Source of the DNA: Sulfitobacter faviae
GTDB lineage: Bacteria; Pseudomonadota; Alphaproteobacteria; Rhodobacterales; Rhodobacteraceae
DNA: 64,000 nucleotides
Direction: 5' to 3'
Assembly: GCF_029870955.1 (NCBI RefSeq)
Contig: NZ_PGFQ01000003.1
Span: 62,001-126,000, forward strand
Under the pieces are notes generated by a model. It worked only from the letters and a program-made list of their open reading frames with translations. It was not told where the DNA came from and did not search any database. A program made the position numbers and the translations under genes. This document shows, one piece after another, positions 46,134-56,600 of the stretch; positions within the stretch are counted from its first letter, which is position 1; each line of letters starts with the position of its first letter.

Positions 46134-49100
46134 CTATGAGCGCTTCAAATTCACCATGATATCGTTGGACCAGAATGGTTTTCCCACCGAGGAAATTATG
46201 TCGCGGTCATCAAGCCAACCGACAAGTTCGCTGTTTTGATTGGTCCTCTTGAGCGTAGGACGCGCATATCCAGTCTGGATACTGGAATATGGTTGAGGAA
46301 GCTGCGCCAAGACCTCACGAACCTGGGACTTGTCGAGCGTTTCGTGGAGAAGGTTGAGCAACTGGATCTGCGTGCTGACTGGCTCAGCGTTCACGATAAT
46401 TGCTTTGACGATATCAGCAGTAAGTACGGGCAAGGTGGAACTTGTTTCCAAAAGGATCGGCCCGACAATACCGGCTCGCTCGGGAAGGCTGGGAAGCAAG
46501 CTTAGATCCATCAATTCGATAATCGCGCGTTTCTCACCATCAGAAACATCGGCACCAAGCAACCGTTCACGGAAGTCGTCGTCGATCGAGAAAGCACTGG
46601 GGTCCTGAAGATACGAGGCTATGTTCTCAGCGACAAATGCCGTCTGAAGATCGACTTCCCCCTCAAGTGCGGCCAAATTCCCAGCATCGAACGTGATACG
46701 TTGCTCTTCGATTAGAATTCGGCGCTTTCCGGTACTGACAGCTTCCGGGAATTTTTTGAACTCTTTTGGAAGTGCCCGAACATATGCCCGGTAAGTCTCA
46801 TCTTGTAGATTATCTGCTTCGATCAGAAACTGACGAAGAGGATAAGCTTCCTTTGTGTCGGGTAATGGAACTTCCAAAAGGGCTGAGCGAATTTCATTCT
46901 TGCCAAGAAATTCAGTAAGAGCAGCGCTATCAAAAACCTCCGACTGAATGAAACCAAGACAATTCGACCACGAAGGTGCGATCTGGGCCCCACGAACAAC
47001 AATACTCTGATATCGCTCAGGTACGACGTCGAGCTCTGGTAACTTTTTCACTTGGCGTAGGACGAAAGTTTCGACGGCTTCGACATCAAGTGCATCTCGG
47101 TCTAACACAGCCAATATCGCTTCGACATCCTCTTCGACGTTATCGTCCATTTCCAACAGCACGTTTGAGAAGTATTCAGCAAAATCGCTTTCCACCCGAT
47201 CGAGTAGGGGTTTGGCTCTAGAATTTCGAATCCTGGAGTAATGCCGCTTACGCAGGGCGGGTCCAGTTTCTTCTCCGAGGATAGAGCCGAAGATGTACTC
47301 AAAGTTCGCAGCGCTCAAATGGTAGTGGCCAAGCTCGTACAACGTCTGGACGACCTGTGGATATTCATTGATCGCAGCAAGATCCTTCGTCTCGATTCGC
47401 AGTTCCTCGAGCTTGGCTGGGTCGACTCCTTCTAGAAGGTTGAGGATTTCATGGATATTGTCAGCCACGAACGTGCGGAGCTCAGCATGCTCTTCCCGCT
47501 CTCGAGCTAGAAGGGCAGGCGGAAGGTGTTCGATTATGCCCGCGATGTGTACGACTGCGGATGGATCTTCCATTGCCGCGGGGACAAAACCCCGCCAAGC
47601 CTCGACCAACCGCTTCATGAATTCGCCAACCTGCGATCCTGACGCATAGTAGGCTTGGAAGAACTCTTGCTGGTTCGGAAACTCATTCGCGAGGTATCCG
47701 AATACCTTCCCGAGCCGATCTTTGTTCTCCTCGGTCTCCAGAAGCGCGTCAATGAGTCGGACGTTCAGTGCATAATCGAGGCCGAAATCGTCCTCCCTCA
47801 TGCCCGCAATGACTTCACTTGGGTTATCGATCGGAAATCCTGGTTCTGGTGTCTGGAAGGCTCTGATCTGGATCAGGAACTTGTTGTCGTTTGGTGATAA
47901 TCGCCCCGAATGGAACAGGGACGTGTATTGGTAGTAGCTGTCGTCGAGATAGCCCTCCAAAAGCAGGAAACGGGCGAGCTCGCCGCCGTCACCGAGTTCC
48001 TGGAAGAGGCCCTCAATCTCTTGACTGCTGGACCGCAGCAAGACGTTGAACTTGCTCGTACGAATAGTCTTGATCTGTTTTCGCAGATCGGCAATTCGCC
48101 TGACCGCAGCCTTTTTCTGTGAGTCCGCCTTGTTCTGTATCGATTGCACTCGATCGGCATAGGTTGCTTCTGGATCGATGCTTGCTTGCAAACCAGAAAT
48201 GTTTTGTTGGCGTCGGCCTTGGTTGAATGTGTTATAGTAAATGCTCTGTGTATTGATGAGCTCATCGAATTCTTCGTACTCGGATAGCTTGGCAGGTGCC
48301 ACAAACTGTTGTCCATTCCTACCGACGCCGGACACATTGGCTGGTAACGACTCTAGGAGCGCCATCGCGTAGATCCGTCTAAGCTCACGGATGTCCCTCG
48401 GGACCTGCTTTTCAGCCGCTTCGATGCCGCGTTCAAGCTGCGCGATCTCAGATCGATGACTTTGTTCGCGAGCGGCGATGAGTTCGTCCTTGCGCCCCAA
48501 GATTCCGGCAAGATGTCCTTCGCCGCGGTGGAGCCTTTCAAAATCCCTCGGGTAGACGTTCTTATAGATCAGCACGGCAAGAAGTTTTGTGGCGTCGAGA
48601 ACGTTTTCGCCATCTGTTTCCAAGTTCGCGACGTAGATCGCGTACTCGTTGAAGATGTTGTGGATGAGGCGAAGGTCACTTAGATAGCGCGACACTTCGC
48701 GTAGGAATTGCTGATCGAGACTTCCGTCCAACTCCAGCCGACTGCCCTGCGCCAGAACCATATCGATCGAGTTCGAACTGTTGATGATTGGAATGACTGG
48801 GATGATGAACTCGAAGAACTTGGTCCGGTCTGTATTAACAAACATGTCGTCGCGTAGTGCATAGAGGAATCTAACCTTACGCTTTACTCCCACATTGCCG
48901 TTTACGAGACTGTTGATCTCGCGAAGAGTGACAAAGATGTCGGAATCCTCGAAACGATCTAAATCCTCCACGACGACGAGGTCGTATCGAGTCGACTGGA
49001 AGAAGTATATAATCTCATCAAGGTGACGATTGAGGATAGAATCCTGATCCTCCGAGGACGGCCTTATTTCAATGTCTTTCAGCGAGATGCCTTTTAGCGA

Positions 49101-49739
49101 CAAGCCAAAGCTGGCCACGTAGAAGTGATGGATTGCAGACCAAAGAAATATCAGCGCGAAAGCTGCTATCGAGATGTCTAGCCAATTCGTGAAATCGAAG
49201 GGCTTGAAGTACGATCCGTCAAAAATCCCGTTGCGGTTGTGAAACGCATGCCAGACAGCGAGTATTCCGGAAAGAATGTAAAGTGAGCGGAAGATCGACC
49301 AGAAACTTGGCGATTGAATGCGTTTGAAGCGCGAGAGCGGCAGTTTGTCTGCATCTGCGCCATAGAGCAATTGCTGGAGTATGCTCCGCTCAATCTCCTG
49401 CCTGGTCACTGTGCGTTGTTCATCGCCTGCTTCGGGCAAAAAGGCGGCAAGCGAGATGTGCAAGGCCTTGCGGGGATAGGATTTCAGGAACGAACGGATG
49501 ATACTGCTTTTGCCAGAACCATAAGGCCCAGTAAGAGCGATGTTTGAAACGTCAGGGCTCTCAGTCGCGAACGCCAAGGCGGCCGAATACACCCCTCCTT
49601 GGTCTGCTTCATCGGTGGGGGCAAGATCGACGAACTTCGCGGGCCCCTTTCCAGATGCAGATATTCGGCGCAACGTCTCGGCTAATTTGAAGAGCTTATC
49701 GGAGATCCAGAGGAAGATTTTGGCGCGACTTATATACAT
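46134..49739 (-). CDS. YobI-type membrane-anchored P-loop NTPase, putative defence gene
   Basis: The protein has 1201 residues from ATG 49739. Walker A is ALTGPYGSGKSSIIRSFLK near residue 75 and Walker B is YDLVVVEDLDRFED near 260. Two membrane helices sit between them (WSIFRSLYILSGILAVWHAF and ISIAAFALIFLWSAIHHFY), the layout of KAP/YobI NTPases. The remaining 850 residues are helical, including a coiled coil near 440-470. The function is not established; related large NTPases are often anti-phage. GC content is visibly lower than in the flanking element genes, a sign of separate acquisition. The frame to 50084 adds 115 non-protein-like residues. Confidence 0.75.
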   Translation of the reverse strand: MYISRAKIFLWISDKLFKLAETLRRISASGKGPAKFVDLAPTDEADQGGVYSAALAFATESPDVSNIALTGPYGSGKSSIIRSFLKSYPRKALHISLAAFLPEAGDEQRTVTRQEIERSILQQLLYGADADKLPLSRFKRIQSPSFWSIFRSLYILSGILAVWHAFHNRNGIFDGSYFKPFDFTNWLDISIAAFALIFLWSAIHHFYVASFGLSLKGISLKDIEIRPSSEDQDSILNRHLDEIIYFFQSTRYDLVVVEDLDRFEDSDIFVTLREINSLVNGNVGVKRKVRFLYALRDDMFVNTDRTKFFEFIIPVIPIINSSNSIDMVLAQGSRLELDGSLDQQFLREVSRYLSDLRLIHNIFNEYAIYVANLETDGENVLDATKLLAVLIYKNVYPRDFERLHRGEGHLAGILGRKDELIAAREQSHRSEIAQLERGIEAAEKQVPRDIRELRRIYAMALLESLPANVSGVGRNGQQFVAPAKLSEYEEFDELINTQSIYYNTFNQGRRQQNISGLQASIDPEATYADRVQSIQNKADSQKKAAVRRIADLRKQIKTIRTSKFNVLLRSSSQEIEGLFQELGDGGELARFLLLEGYLDDSYYQYTSLFHSGRLSPNDNKFLIQIRAFQTPEPGFPIDNPSEVIAGMREDDFGLDYALNVRLIDALLETEENKDRLGKVFGYLANEFPNQQEFFQAYYASGSQVGEFMKRLVEAWRGFVPAAMEDPSAVVHIAGIIEHLPPALLAREREEHAELRTFVADNIHEILNLLEGVDPAKLEELRIETKDLAAINEYPQVVQTLYELGHYHLSAANFEYIFGSILGEETGPALRKRHYSRIRNSRAKPLLDRVESDFAEYFSNVLLEMDDNVEEDVEAILAVLDRDALDVEAVETFVLRQVKKLPELDVVPERYQSIVVRGAQIAPSWSNCLGFIQSEVFDSAALTEFLGKNEIRSALLEVPLPDTKEAYPLRQFLIEADNLQDETYRAYVRALPKEFKKFPEAVSTGKRRILIEEQRITFDAGNLAALEGEVDLQTAFVAENIASYLQDPSAFSIDDDFRERLLGADVSDGEKRAIIELMDLSLLPSLPERAGIVGPILLETSSTLPVLTADIVKAIIVNAEPVSTQIQLLNLLHETLDKSQVREVLAQLPQPYSSIQTGYARPTLKRTNQNSELVGWLDDRDIISSVGKPFWSNDIMVNLKRS

Positions 49740-49981
49740 GAAAAACAGTCTACCATGTCCACAAAATTTTCCCAGCCAAGTTATGGACTTAGTCGACAAC
49801 GCTAGTGAAATTCTGAAGCTTGGCGCGGCCGCAGCGAAATCGCGCTTCGTCCCGAGTCTGTGAGTTCGCTCATCTCCAGATTTCGCACGCGCGGCAAATG
49901 GCCGATAAGCGGGCTGCGGATGCAGCATCTTGACTGGTCGGTGAACGTAGGCATTGGGTCGATCACGTCTGGCGTACGGCT

Positions 49982-50578
49982 TCAGTCCAGATCGACGCCG
50001 CCGAGGCGCGGCGCATGTACATGCGTTCGGATTAGGAACGCAGCGCCCGCGCCCGCGATGGCGCCGAAGAGATGTGCCTCCCACGAGACGCCGGGTTGGC
50101 CCGGAAGAACGCCCCAGAGAATGGAGCTATAGAGGACACCGACCACCAGTGTAGCGCCCAGCGTGATCAATGAGCGATCCACGAAGCCGCGCGCGACGAG
50201 GAAGCCAAACCAGCCGAAGACCAACCCTGACGCACCGATATGGATGGCGGAGCTTCCGAACAGCCAGACGAGTCCGCCGCCGAGGCCGATCACCACTGCG
50301 TTCACAGGCAGCAAGGCCCTCTTGGTCGTGGCCACCAGCAGCCCACCCATCACCAGGAGCGGCGGCGTATTGGCCATAAGGTGCGCGAAGCTTCCATGCA
50401 GGAGGGGCATGGTGATGACACCATCCAATCCGCTGACGTGCCGGGGGATCAGGCCGAAGGCCGGGTTCAAGCCGTAGCCGGTGATCCAATTGACGACTTG
50501 GACCGCCCAGAGCAGTGCGACAAAAGCGGCAAGCGCCGCGGCGCGCTGGAAGAAGGCGCGCATGTGATCCCGGTTCAT
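49982..50578 (-). CDS. Rhomboid family intramembrane serine protease
   Basis: The protein has about 198 residues from ATG 50578 ([20 protein letters not shown]); the frame also allows 50674. Six membrane spans are seen. The family motifs are [19 protein letters not shown] (HxxxN), the catalytic Ser in [16 protein letters not shown] (GASG), and the catalytic His in [17 protein letters not shown]. It cuts membrane proteins within the bilayer. It lies upstream of the NTPase gene on the same strand with a 240-base gap. Co-function with the NTPase is only a guess. Confidence 0.88.
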   Translation of the reverse strand: MNRDHMRAFFQRAAALAAFVALLWAVQVVNWITGYGLNPAFGLIPRHVSGLDGVITMPLLHGSFAHLMANTPPLLVMGGLLVATTKRALLPVNAVVIGLGGGLVWLFGSSAIHIGASGLVFGWFGFLVARGFVDRSLITLGATLVVGVLYSSILWGVLPGQPGVSWEAHLFGAIAGAGAAFLIRTHVHAPRLGGVDLD

Positions 50579-50711
50579 CATGTTGGCGACAGTAGACGTC
50601 ACCACAGCACCTTCAACGGCTTTCGCGCGCTGCACAGGATGCCCCTTCCAGGAAAGGGGGTTTGAGGCGGCCAACCTCGGTAGGGCTCAAGCCAAGAGAA
50701 TGGCTCCGATC

Positions 50712-51248
50712 TTAAACGGTGTTCCCAGGCCGCCGCGGCATGATTTCACGCTCGGGGCGCTTCAGGGCTTCGGCGTATTTACGGGCATTGTCGTCAATCG
50801 TGCTGTGCCAGAGCTTTGAGACAAAGGCCTGGGCGTCTTGAACGGTCATGTCTTTCAGCGAAGAAGACAGCACCATGAAGAGCTCATCCTCACTGATCAC
50901 AGCGGCACGGTGCATGGCTTCCGCGTAGAATTCGGGGGCGTTCAGAACCTGCTCGCTTAGCGGCATCCGCGCGAGGTTCTCTTCCGGGATCGCCATGAAG
51001 ATCGTGTCCTGCAGGTCGGTCAGATACGCACGCCGCGAGGTGGACACCGGCTTTCCTGCTGCCCTGGCCTCCAAATATCCCTGCCTGGTCTTGTCGAACT
51101 TCGACTTGGCAAATGACATGATGACATCGCGCTTTCGAGCGGGTAGCGCGAATCCGGTGCAGCGCTCGATATGGGCGAGAAGATCTTCAACCTCTGCCTC
51201 AAAATCAAAGCTCTCGAACCATGGAACCGTTACTGCTTTAGCCGCCAC
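50712..51248 (-). CDS. Hypothetical protein
   Basis: The protein has 178 residues with no signal peptide or membrane segment. It is mostly helical: ESFDFEAEVEDLLAHIERCT, KRDVIMSFAKSKFDKTRQGY, LKDMTVQDAQAFVSKLWH. ATG 51248 is followed upstream by an AT-rich promoter-like stretch (51265-51290). Its stop lies about 130 bases ahead of the rhomboid start. I do not recognise the family. Confidence 0.6.
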   Translation of the reverse strand: MAAKAVTVPWFESFDFEAEVEDLLAHIERCTGFALPARKRDVIMSFAKSKFDKTRQGYLEARAAGKPVSTSRRAYLTDLQDTIFMAIPEENLARMPLSEQVLNAPEFYAEAMHRAAVISEDELFMVLSSSLKDMTVQDAQAFVSKLWHSTIDDNARKYAEALKRPEREIMPRRPGNTV

Positions 51249-51343
51249 GCGCCCGCCCTCGATATTACGTTAATATATTATTGTATCGCATTTGCACCTG
51301 ATCGCAAGCGAGTGGCGTCCTTCACGCAAACGGACACAGAAGA

Positions 51344-51371
51344 AGGGGAGCCGTGTTCCCACGGCTCCCCT
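51344..51371 (-). terminator. Strong hairpin after the DUF736 gene
   Basis: AGGGGAGCCGTG-TTCC-CACGGCTCCCCT (plus strand) is a perfect 12-bp stem with a four-base loop, 33 bases beyond the DUF736 stop on the minus strand. It is followed there by TCTTCTGTG. It is likely the end of that message. Confidence 0.65.
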
Positions 51372-51403
51372 TTCGGTTCAGATTGCCTAATCTCGCGCGC
51401 CGA

Positions 51404-52132
51404 TCACGCGACCAGCGACAGCCCCGCGCCTGCGTCCTGCGGCTGCTCACCGCTGTCGATGAACGGGATGATCGAGAAGGTCTGGCCGCCGCGCTGTTCT
51501 TCGTTCTGCACGGCGTTGACGCGCAGGTCGCCATCTGGCGTGTTGATCAGCAGCGACAGGTAGTCATTGCCCGTGCGGCTGCTTTTCGCCATCCACGCCG
51601 AGCCGACGCGGATCGGTGTGCCCCGAGGCGAGCTGACCTCGATCCGGTAGTCGGGGTGGGTCTCCTCGGATTTGTAGCTGTTCTCGATCAGCATGAACTC
51701 CAGATCGAACATCATGTTGGCGATGTAGCCGGTGAAGGCGTTGTCGGCGTCCATGGCGGTGAGCTCGCCCGAGATCGAGCCGGATTTCATCAGGCCGTTC
51801 GAGACCAGCGGGATGATCTCAAATTCGCCGCTTTGGGCCGCACGCGCCTCTTTCGTCTGCACTGCGTTGACCCGGAACGGGCCGAGGCCGACATCGATCT
51901 GCATCGAGATGTAGGGGTTGCCGCTGGTATTGCCGGTCTCGTTCCAGGCCGTGCCGATACGCACCTTGCGGCCTGATTTGTTGACTGCCGTCACGTCAAA
52001 ATCCGGGCTGCGTTCGGACATCTTGGCCCGCGCCTCCAACTGGATGGCGATATCGAAACGTGTCGAATGGATCATGCCGTTGTACTGAGCGGCTGCGGTC
52101 TCGACGTTGCGGGTGAGGGTTCCTGCGAACAT
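51404..52132 (-). CDS. DUF736 protein with two tandem DUF736-like domains
   Basis: The protein has 242 residues from ATG 52132 (MFAGTLTRNVETAAAQYNG). Two related halves are visible: RSPDFDVTAVNKSGRKVRIG...NPYISMQIDVGLGPFRVNAV and HPDYRIEVSSPRGTPIRVGS...NDYLSLLINTPDGDLRVNAV. Both match the DUF736 beta-barrel (xVxxG.AW..... Y.S......... AV), normally a single domain of about 100 residues. DUF736 proteins are common on alphaproteobacterial plasmids; their role is unknown. The duplication is clear from the repeated motifs. Confidence 0.8.
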   Translation of the reverse strand: MFAGTLTRNVETAAAQYNGMIHSTRFDIAIQLEARAKMSERSPDFDVTAVNKSGRKVRIGTAWNETGNTSGNPYISMQIDVGLGPFRVNAVQTKEARAAQSGEFEIIPLVSNGLMKSGSISGELTAMDADNAFTGYIANMMFDLEFMLIENSYKSEETHPDYRIEVSSPRGTPIRVGSAWMAKSSRTGNDYLSLLINTPDGDLRVNAVQNEEQRGGQTFSIIPFIDSGEQPQDAGAGLSLVA

Positions 52133-52256
52133 GGGATAGTTCCTTTTGGATTGGCCGGTGCCTGACGTTCTTGCCAGCGCATCCGGGATTGCTTTCTCGA
52201 CCCCTTGAGGGATCACAAACCAGAAAGCCTGCTTTCCTTTCAGCCCCGCCCACGGG

Positions 52257-52559
52257 TCAGAGCTGCCGTCCGAGCGGGAATGCCCCCGCCCCTCCGGGTG
52301 CTACGCCCCTCCCCTGCCCGTCTGGTCTTGATTGGCGGCCCGAATTTTCCGAGCCGCCCTCCGGTCGCGCGATGAAGAACTCTGCCTCTTTTCCGTTCAA
52401 CCCGTGCCCGCCCCGGTCGGTCAGACCGATGCAGCTACCATTCGGCACATAGGTGATGAGGTATTGACCGAGCCGGTCCTTGTGGACAACGTAGCCGGCA
52501 TTGGCCCAATGCACGGTCTGGCAGGCATCGACGGCGGCCTTGATTTCATCGAGTGTCAT
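52257..52559 (-). CDS. Small conserved element-associated protein
   Basis: The protein has 100 residues from ATG 52559, with AAGGAGG upstream on the minus strand. The first 65 residues look conserved (MTLDEIKAAVDACQTVHWAN, VVHKDRLGQYLITYVPNGSC, NGKEAEFFI). The tail (Gly, Pro, Arg-rich) does not. No family function is known. The frame to 52634 is not supported by a ribosome binding site. Confidence 0.6.
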   Translation of the reverse strand: MTLDEIKAAVDACQTVHWANAGYVVHKDRLGQYLITYVPNGSCIGLTDRGGHGLNGKEAEFFIARPEGGSENSGRQSRPDGQGRGVAPGGAGAFPLGRQL

Positions 52560-52597
52560 GCGAACCTCCTTACGAAGAATGGTGGGTAAACGCCGGA

Positions 52598-52625
52598 AGA
52601 AGCCCGATCTTCCAACCGGGCTTCT
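52598..52625 (-). terminator. Hairpin between two small element genes
   Basis: AGAAGCCCG at 52598-52606 pairs with CGGGCTTCT at 52617-52625. The 9-bp stem lies 35 bases after the stop of the upstream minus-strand gene (52660). The T-tract is weak, so it may be a terminator or an RNA stabiliser. Confidence 0.45.
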
Positions 52626-52659
52626 GTGCGGCATTCATTTGGCGAAGAGCCGGGACCTA

Positions 52660-53121
52660 TCAGGCGCTTTGCGTGGTTGGCGTTGCGCGCGCCGCCATCC
52701 AATCCTTCAGGCCAAGAACCGTTCTGCCGTCGGCGACCTCGGTGGCCCAGGCAACCCTTGGGTCGCCGCAGGGCTCATTGCCGACATGCCGGTCGATATG
52801 ACCATTGGCCATCCATGGCTCGGGCTGGATCCGGCGCAGCCAGTCCGCCATACTCGGGATACGGCCCTGACAGTCTTCTCGAACATGCTGCTCGCCGATC
52901 CAACGCACGGGGATCTCTCGACCCGCGCTATTGGTCAGGGTCAGACCGAAGACACGTTCAGCCTCGAACAGGCCTTGGGCATGGTGGCGCAAGGCTCTGT
53001 GCGTGAAGAGCGCAAGGTGCTCTTTCGAGGCATCGAACCAGTCGTGCACAGCCTGATAGTCAGACGGCACCCCGCCGAATTTTCGGGCCGAGCTTTCGGC
53101 ATGATGAAGCGGATGCGCCAT
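52660..53121 (-). CDS. DUF6915-like protein
   Basis: The protein has 153 residues from ATG 53121 (MAHPLHHAESSARKFGGVPS), two bases after the upstream stop (TGAGATG). The His-rich start, DYQAVHDWFDASKEHLALFT, RALRHHAQGLFEAERVFG and VRWIGEQHVREDCQGRIPSM resemble the DUF6915 family of roseobacter elements; the name is from memory. The spaced His and Cys suggest metal binding. Its function is unknown. Confidence 0.6.
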   Translation of the reverse strand: MAHPLHHAESSARKFGGVPSDYQAVHDWFDASKEHLALFTHRALRHHAQGLFEAERVFGLTLTNSAGREIPVRWIGEQHVREDCQGRIPSMADWLRRIQPEPWMANGHIDRHVGNEPCGDPRVAWATEVADGRTVLGLKDWMAARATPTTQSA

Positions 53122-53122
53122 C

Positions 53123-53509
53123 TCAAAGCCCCTCGTCATAGCTGTGAGAACATTCGACATAGCGATCCGCATGATCGAGCGTGATGCTGTCGGCGGTGAT
53201 GTCCCAGGTCAGCGTGCCGTAGCCGCCCTCGTTGTTCTCAAACCCCGGGTGATGGTGATAGGCGAGCGACCAGGCGAAATCGCCCACGGCGGTGACAAGC
53301 GCTTCCGGCAGTTTGACCTCCGCAGGCTGCACATTCACGTCCTCGACATTGCCAGAGTCGCCATAGCCTTCGTATTCGGCGGTGACCTCGCTGATGCCAA
53401 GCGCACGTAGTTGTGCGATCAGCTCCGCTCGGGATGCCTTCAGGGTGGTTTCGCGCTCGGCGCGCCACTGAGCCGCCATTGCGGCATAGTCGATCTGGGG
53501 ATTGGTCAT
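53123..53509 (-). CDS. DUF6878-like protein
   Basis: The protein has 128 residues from ATG 53509. The N-terminal helix (AMAAQWRAERETTLKASRAE) is followed by a strand-rich domain with ISEVTAEYEGYGDSGNVEDV, LAYHHHPGFENNEGGYGTLT and ITLDHADRYVECSHSYDEGL. The acidic turn and HHH cluster could bind metal. It is coupled to the next gene (stop and start two bases apart). The family name is from memory; its function is unknown. Confidence 0.6.
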   Translation of the reverse strand: MTNPQIDYAAMAAQWRAERETTLKASRAELIAQLRALGISEVTAEYEGYGDSGNVEDVNVQPAEVKLPEALVTAVGDFAWSLAYHHHPGFENNEGGYGTLTWDITADSITLDHADRYVECSHSYDEGL

Positions 53510-53635
53510 GGGTCTGTCCTCTTGTCTGAATTTGGGGCGCGCGCAGGCGTGCCATTGGCCTGCCCGCGCGCCCGGAACGCGCAGACCGGTCAAATCCCGA
53601 TCCGCGACGCCCCACCCAAAGCCTGCTTTGGCTTT

Positions 53636-56600
53636 TCAGGCGGCTTGGTCTGCCGCCTTGCTGGTTCCCTGCCCCACGATCCGTGCCAGAATGCCCAATG
53701 TATCGACCCCTTCCTCATGCGGCAGGAACACCCGCAGCTGGAAGGCGATGATCTCGGTGAAGCAGCCGAGGGCTTTGAGGCCATCAATCATGCCCCGATC
53801 CGCACCACCAAGCTCGAGGCGCATCTCGCCAGCGACCCGGCGGCGGGTCAGGGTCAGGCCGCGGCCCAGATCGACAGGCGCGGTGGTTCCGAGGGCTGCG
53901 GTCAGCATCTCCTGCGGCGTTTGCGGGTCGGAGACGAGGAAGCGGGCGCGCAGCGCGGCCGCCCCGTCCTCGCTCAGCGTCCGCCCGATCATGGCCGTCG
54001 CCCCGTCGGGCGTGACCCGGTAGATGCGCTCATTGGTGGTCGGAATGTCCTTCCAGATCGGCAGCAGGAGACCGGTCAGCAGATAGAGCTTGGTTGTGGT
54101 GGTCTTCGGCAGGGCAGCCGCCTCTTCATCCCAGAGCCGAATGAACTCAGACTTGCCGATCTCTTCCCAGGCCGAGGACTCGAAGCGCATCTCCTCAAGG
54201 TAGCTCGACCCGTTGGGCCGTACCGCCTTGCGCATCAGCGTCACGATATCCTCGTCATACATCTGCATGGGGCGGGCCGAAATGAGCGCGGCGCGGCCGG
54301 AGGCGCGATTCACCATCGTGGTCTTGTCCAGATTGCGCGATATGGCCTCTTCGGCCCCAAGAACGTGGACCGGGTCGGTGACTTCCAGTCCGATGATCCG
54401 CGTCACGGCGCCGGATTTCGGGCAGGTCCAGAGATCCTCTGTGGAGACCTGTTCGATCTTTTCGCCGCGCAGGGTTTCCACGCCGAGATCGAGCATGCCT
54501 GCCGCGCGCGCCCGTTCCGTCTGATCAGCGATCCGGCGCATGAATTCGGCAAAGAGCGCGTTCTGCATGTGGATGGGAAGGGCAAGCACCCGATTGAGAA
54601 ACCGCTGGATCGGGGGAAGCTCTTCGAGCAGCACACCGTCCTTGTCGATCAGCCGCAGGGCCGTCCAGTCGGTGAAGCTCTCGTAGCTCATCGCCTCGGC
54701 GCGCCCAGCGGCAAGATCGGCGAAATACCCACGCAGCGCCGCCCGCGCGATCGGGCTTTCGAGATTGTCCTCCTCCCGGAACATGCCCTGCGAGCCGGTC
54801 TCGCGCTGGCCTTTGGTGAGGGCCCCAAGCTGATTGAGGCGTTTCGCGATCGTCGAGGTGAAGCGCTTCTCGCCATGCACATCTGAGGTGCAGACCCGGA
54901 AGAACGGCGCGCTGACCTGAGCCGAGCGATGCGTGCGACCAAGCCCCTGGATGGCCGCATCGGCGCGCCAGCCGGGCTCCAGCAGGTAGTGCCGCCGCCG
55001 TTTCTGGTTCTTCGCCGTTTGGGCCGCGTGATAGGACCGGCCCGTCCCGCCCGCATCGGAGAAGATCAGGATATCCTTTTCGCCGTCCATGAAGGCTTGG
55101 GTTTCGGAGGAATTGCTGCTGGCGGCGCGCTTCTCGATGAAGAGATGGCCGTCCTCGGCCTTGAGGGGCCGGATAGATCGGCCTGTGACTTCTGCCACGG
55201 CCTCGTCGCCAAAGGCCCAGAGGATCTGGTCGAGCGCCGAGGGGATCGGGGCCAGCGTCATCAAATCCATCATGGCCGCGTCACGAAGGGCAAGCGCCTC
55301 GCGCGAGACGACCAGCGCGCCGGTCTCGTCCCTGAGCGGCTCGGCCACCATAGTGCCGTCGATCTCGACCAGCTTTTGCGCGTGGATCGGGAAAGCCTGT
55401 TCGAGGTAGCCCAGAACATAATCGCGCTGCGTCAAGGCACCCTCGACCAGCTCGTCTTCCGGGTCCGTCGTTTCAAGCCGGCGTTTCAGCAGGCTCTCGC
55501 CTGTCGAGACGACCTGGATGACGCAAGCCTTGCCTGCGGCCAGATCTTCCTCGATGGCGCGGATGATGGTCGGGGCCTTCATGCCCATCAGGAGATGGTT
55601 GAAGAAGCGCTGCTTCGTGCTTTCAAAGCGGGACTTGGCCGAAGCGCGTGCGGCAGAGGCATTGGTCTCCCCCGAGGCATCGTTGACACCGGTCGCCGTC
55701 AGCGCCGCCTCGAGATTGTGGTGGATCGTCCGAAACGCGCCCGCATAGGCGTCGTAGACCTCGATCTGGGCCGGGGTGAGCGCGTGTTCGAGAACGTCAT
55801 ATTCCACGCCATCGAAGCTTAGGGCACGGGCCGTATAGAGGCCGAGCGTCTTGAGATCGCGCGCGACCACCTCCATGGCGGCAACGCCGCCGGCTTCCAT
55901 TGCCGAGACGAAGCTCTCGCGGCTCGGGAAGGGGTATTCCGGCCCCTGCCCCCAAAGCCCAAGCCGCGCGGCATAGGCCAGGTTATGCACGCTCGTGGCA
56001 CCCGTAGCCGAGATGTAGAAGACGCGGGCGCGCGGGGCGGCCAGTTGCAGACGAAGGCCTGCGAGGCCCTGCTGCGAGGGTTTGACCCCCCTGCCCTGCT
56101 CTGACCCGGCCGCGTTCTGCATGGCGTGAGCCTCGTCGAAGGCCAGCACGCCGTCGAAGTCGTCGCCCATCCAGTCGAGGATCTGGCTCAGCCGCGTGGT
56201 GCCGCATTTGCCCGCGGACCGCAGCGTGGCGTAGGTGACGAAGAGGATCCCGTCACCCATCGGGACGGGCTGGTCCGGTTTCCATTTGGAAAGCGGCTGG
56301 ATGTCGGCTGGCGAGCCGCCAAGATCGGTCCAGTCGCGGATCGCGTCCTCGATAAGCGTGGCGGATTTGGAGACCCAGATCGCTTTCCTGCGTCCGGCCA
56401 GCCAGTTCACGAGAATGAGCCCCGCGCATTCGCGCCCCTTGCCGCAACCGGTGCCATCTCCGAGGAAATACCCGAGGCGATAGTGACACGCATACGGGTC
56501 ATCATCGGCACGCGTCAGCTTTGTCTGGTCGTCATCGATCGTGAACCGGCCTGGCAAATCACGCCCATGGGCATCATGCGCCATGATGATGGTTTCCAGC

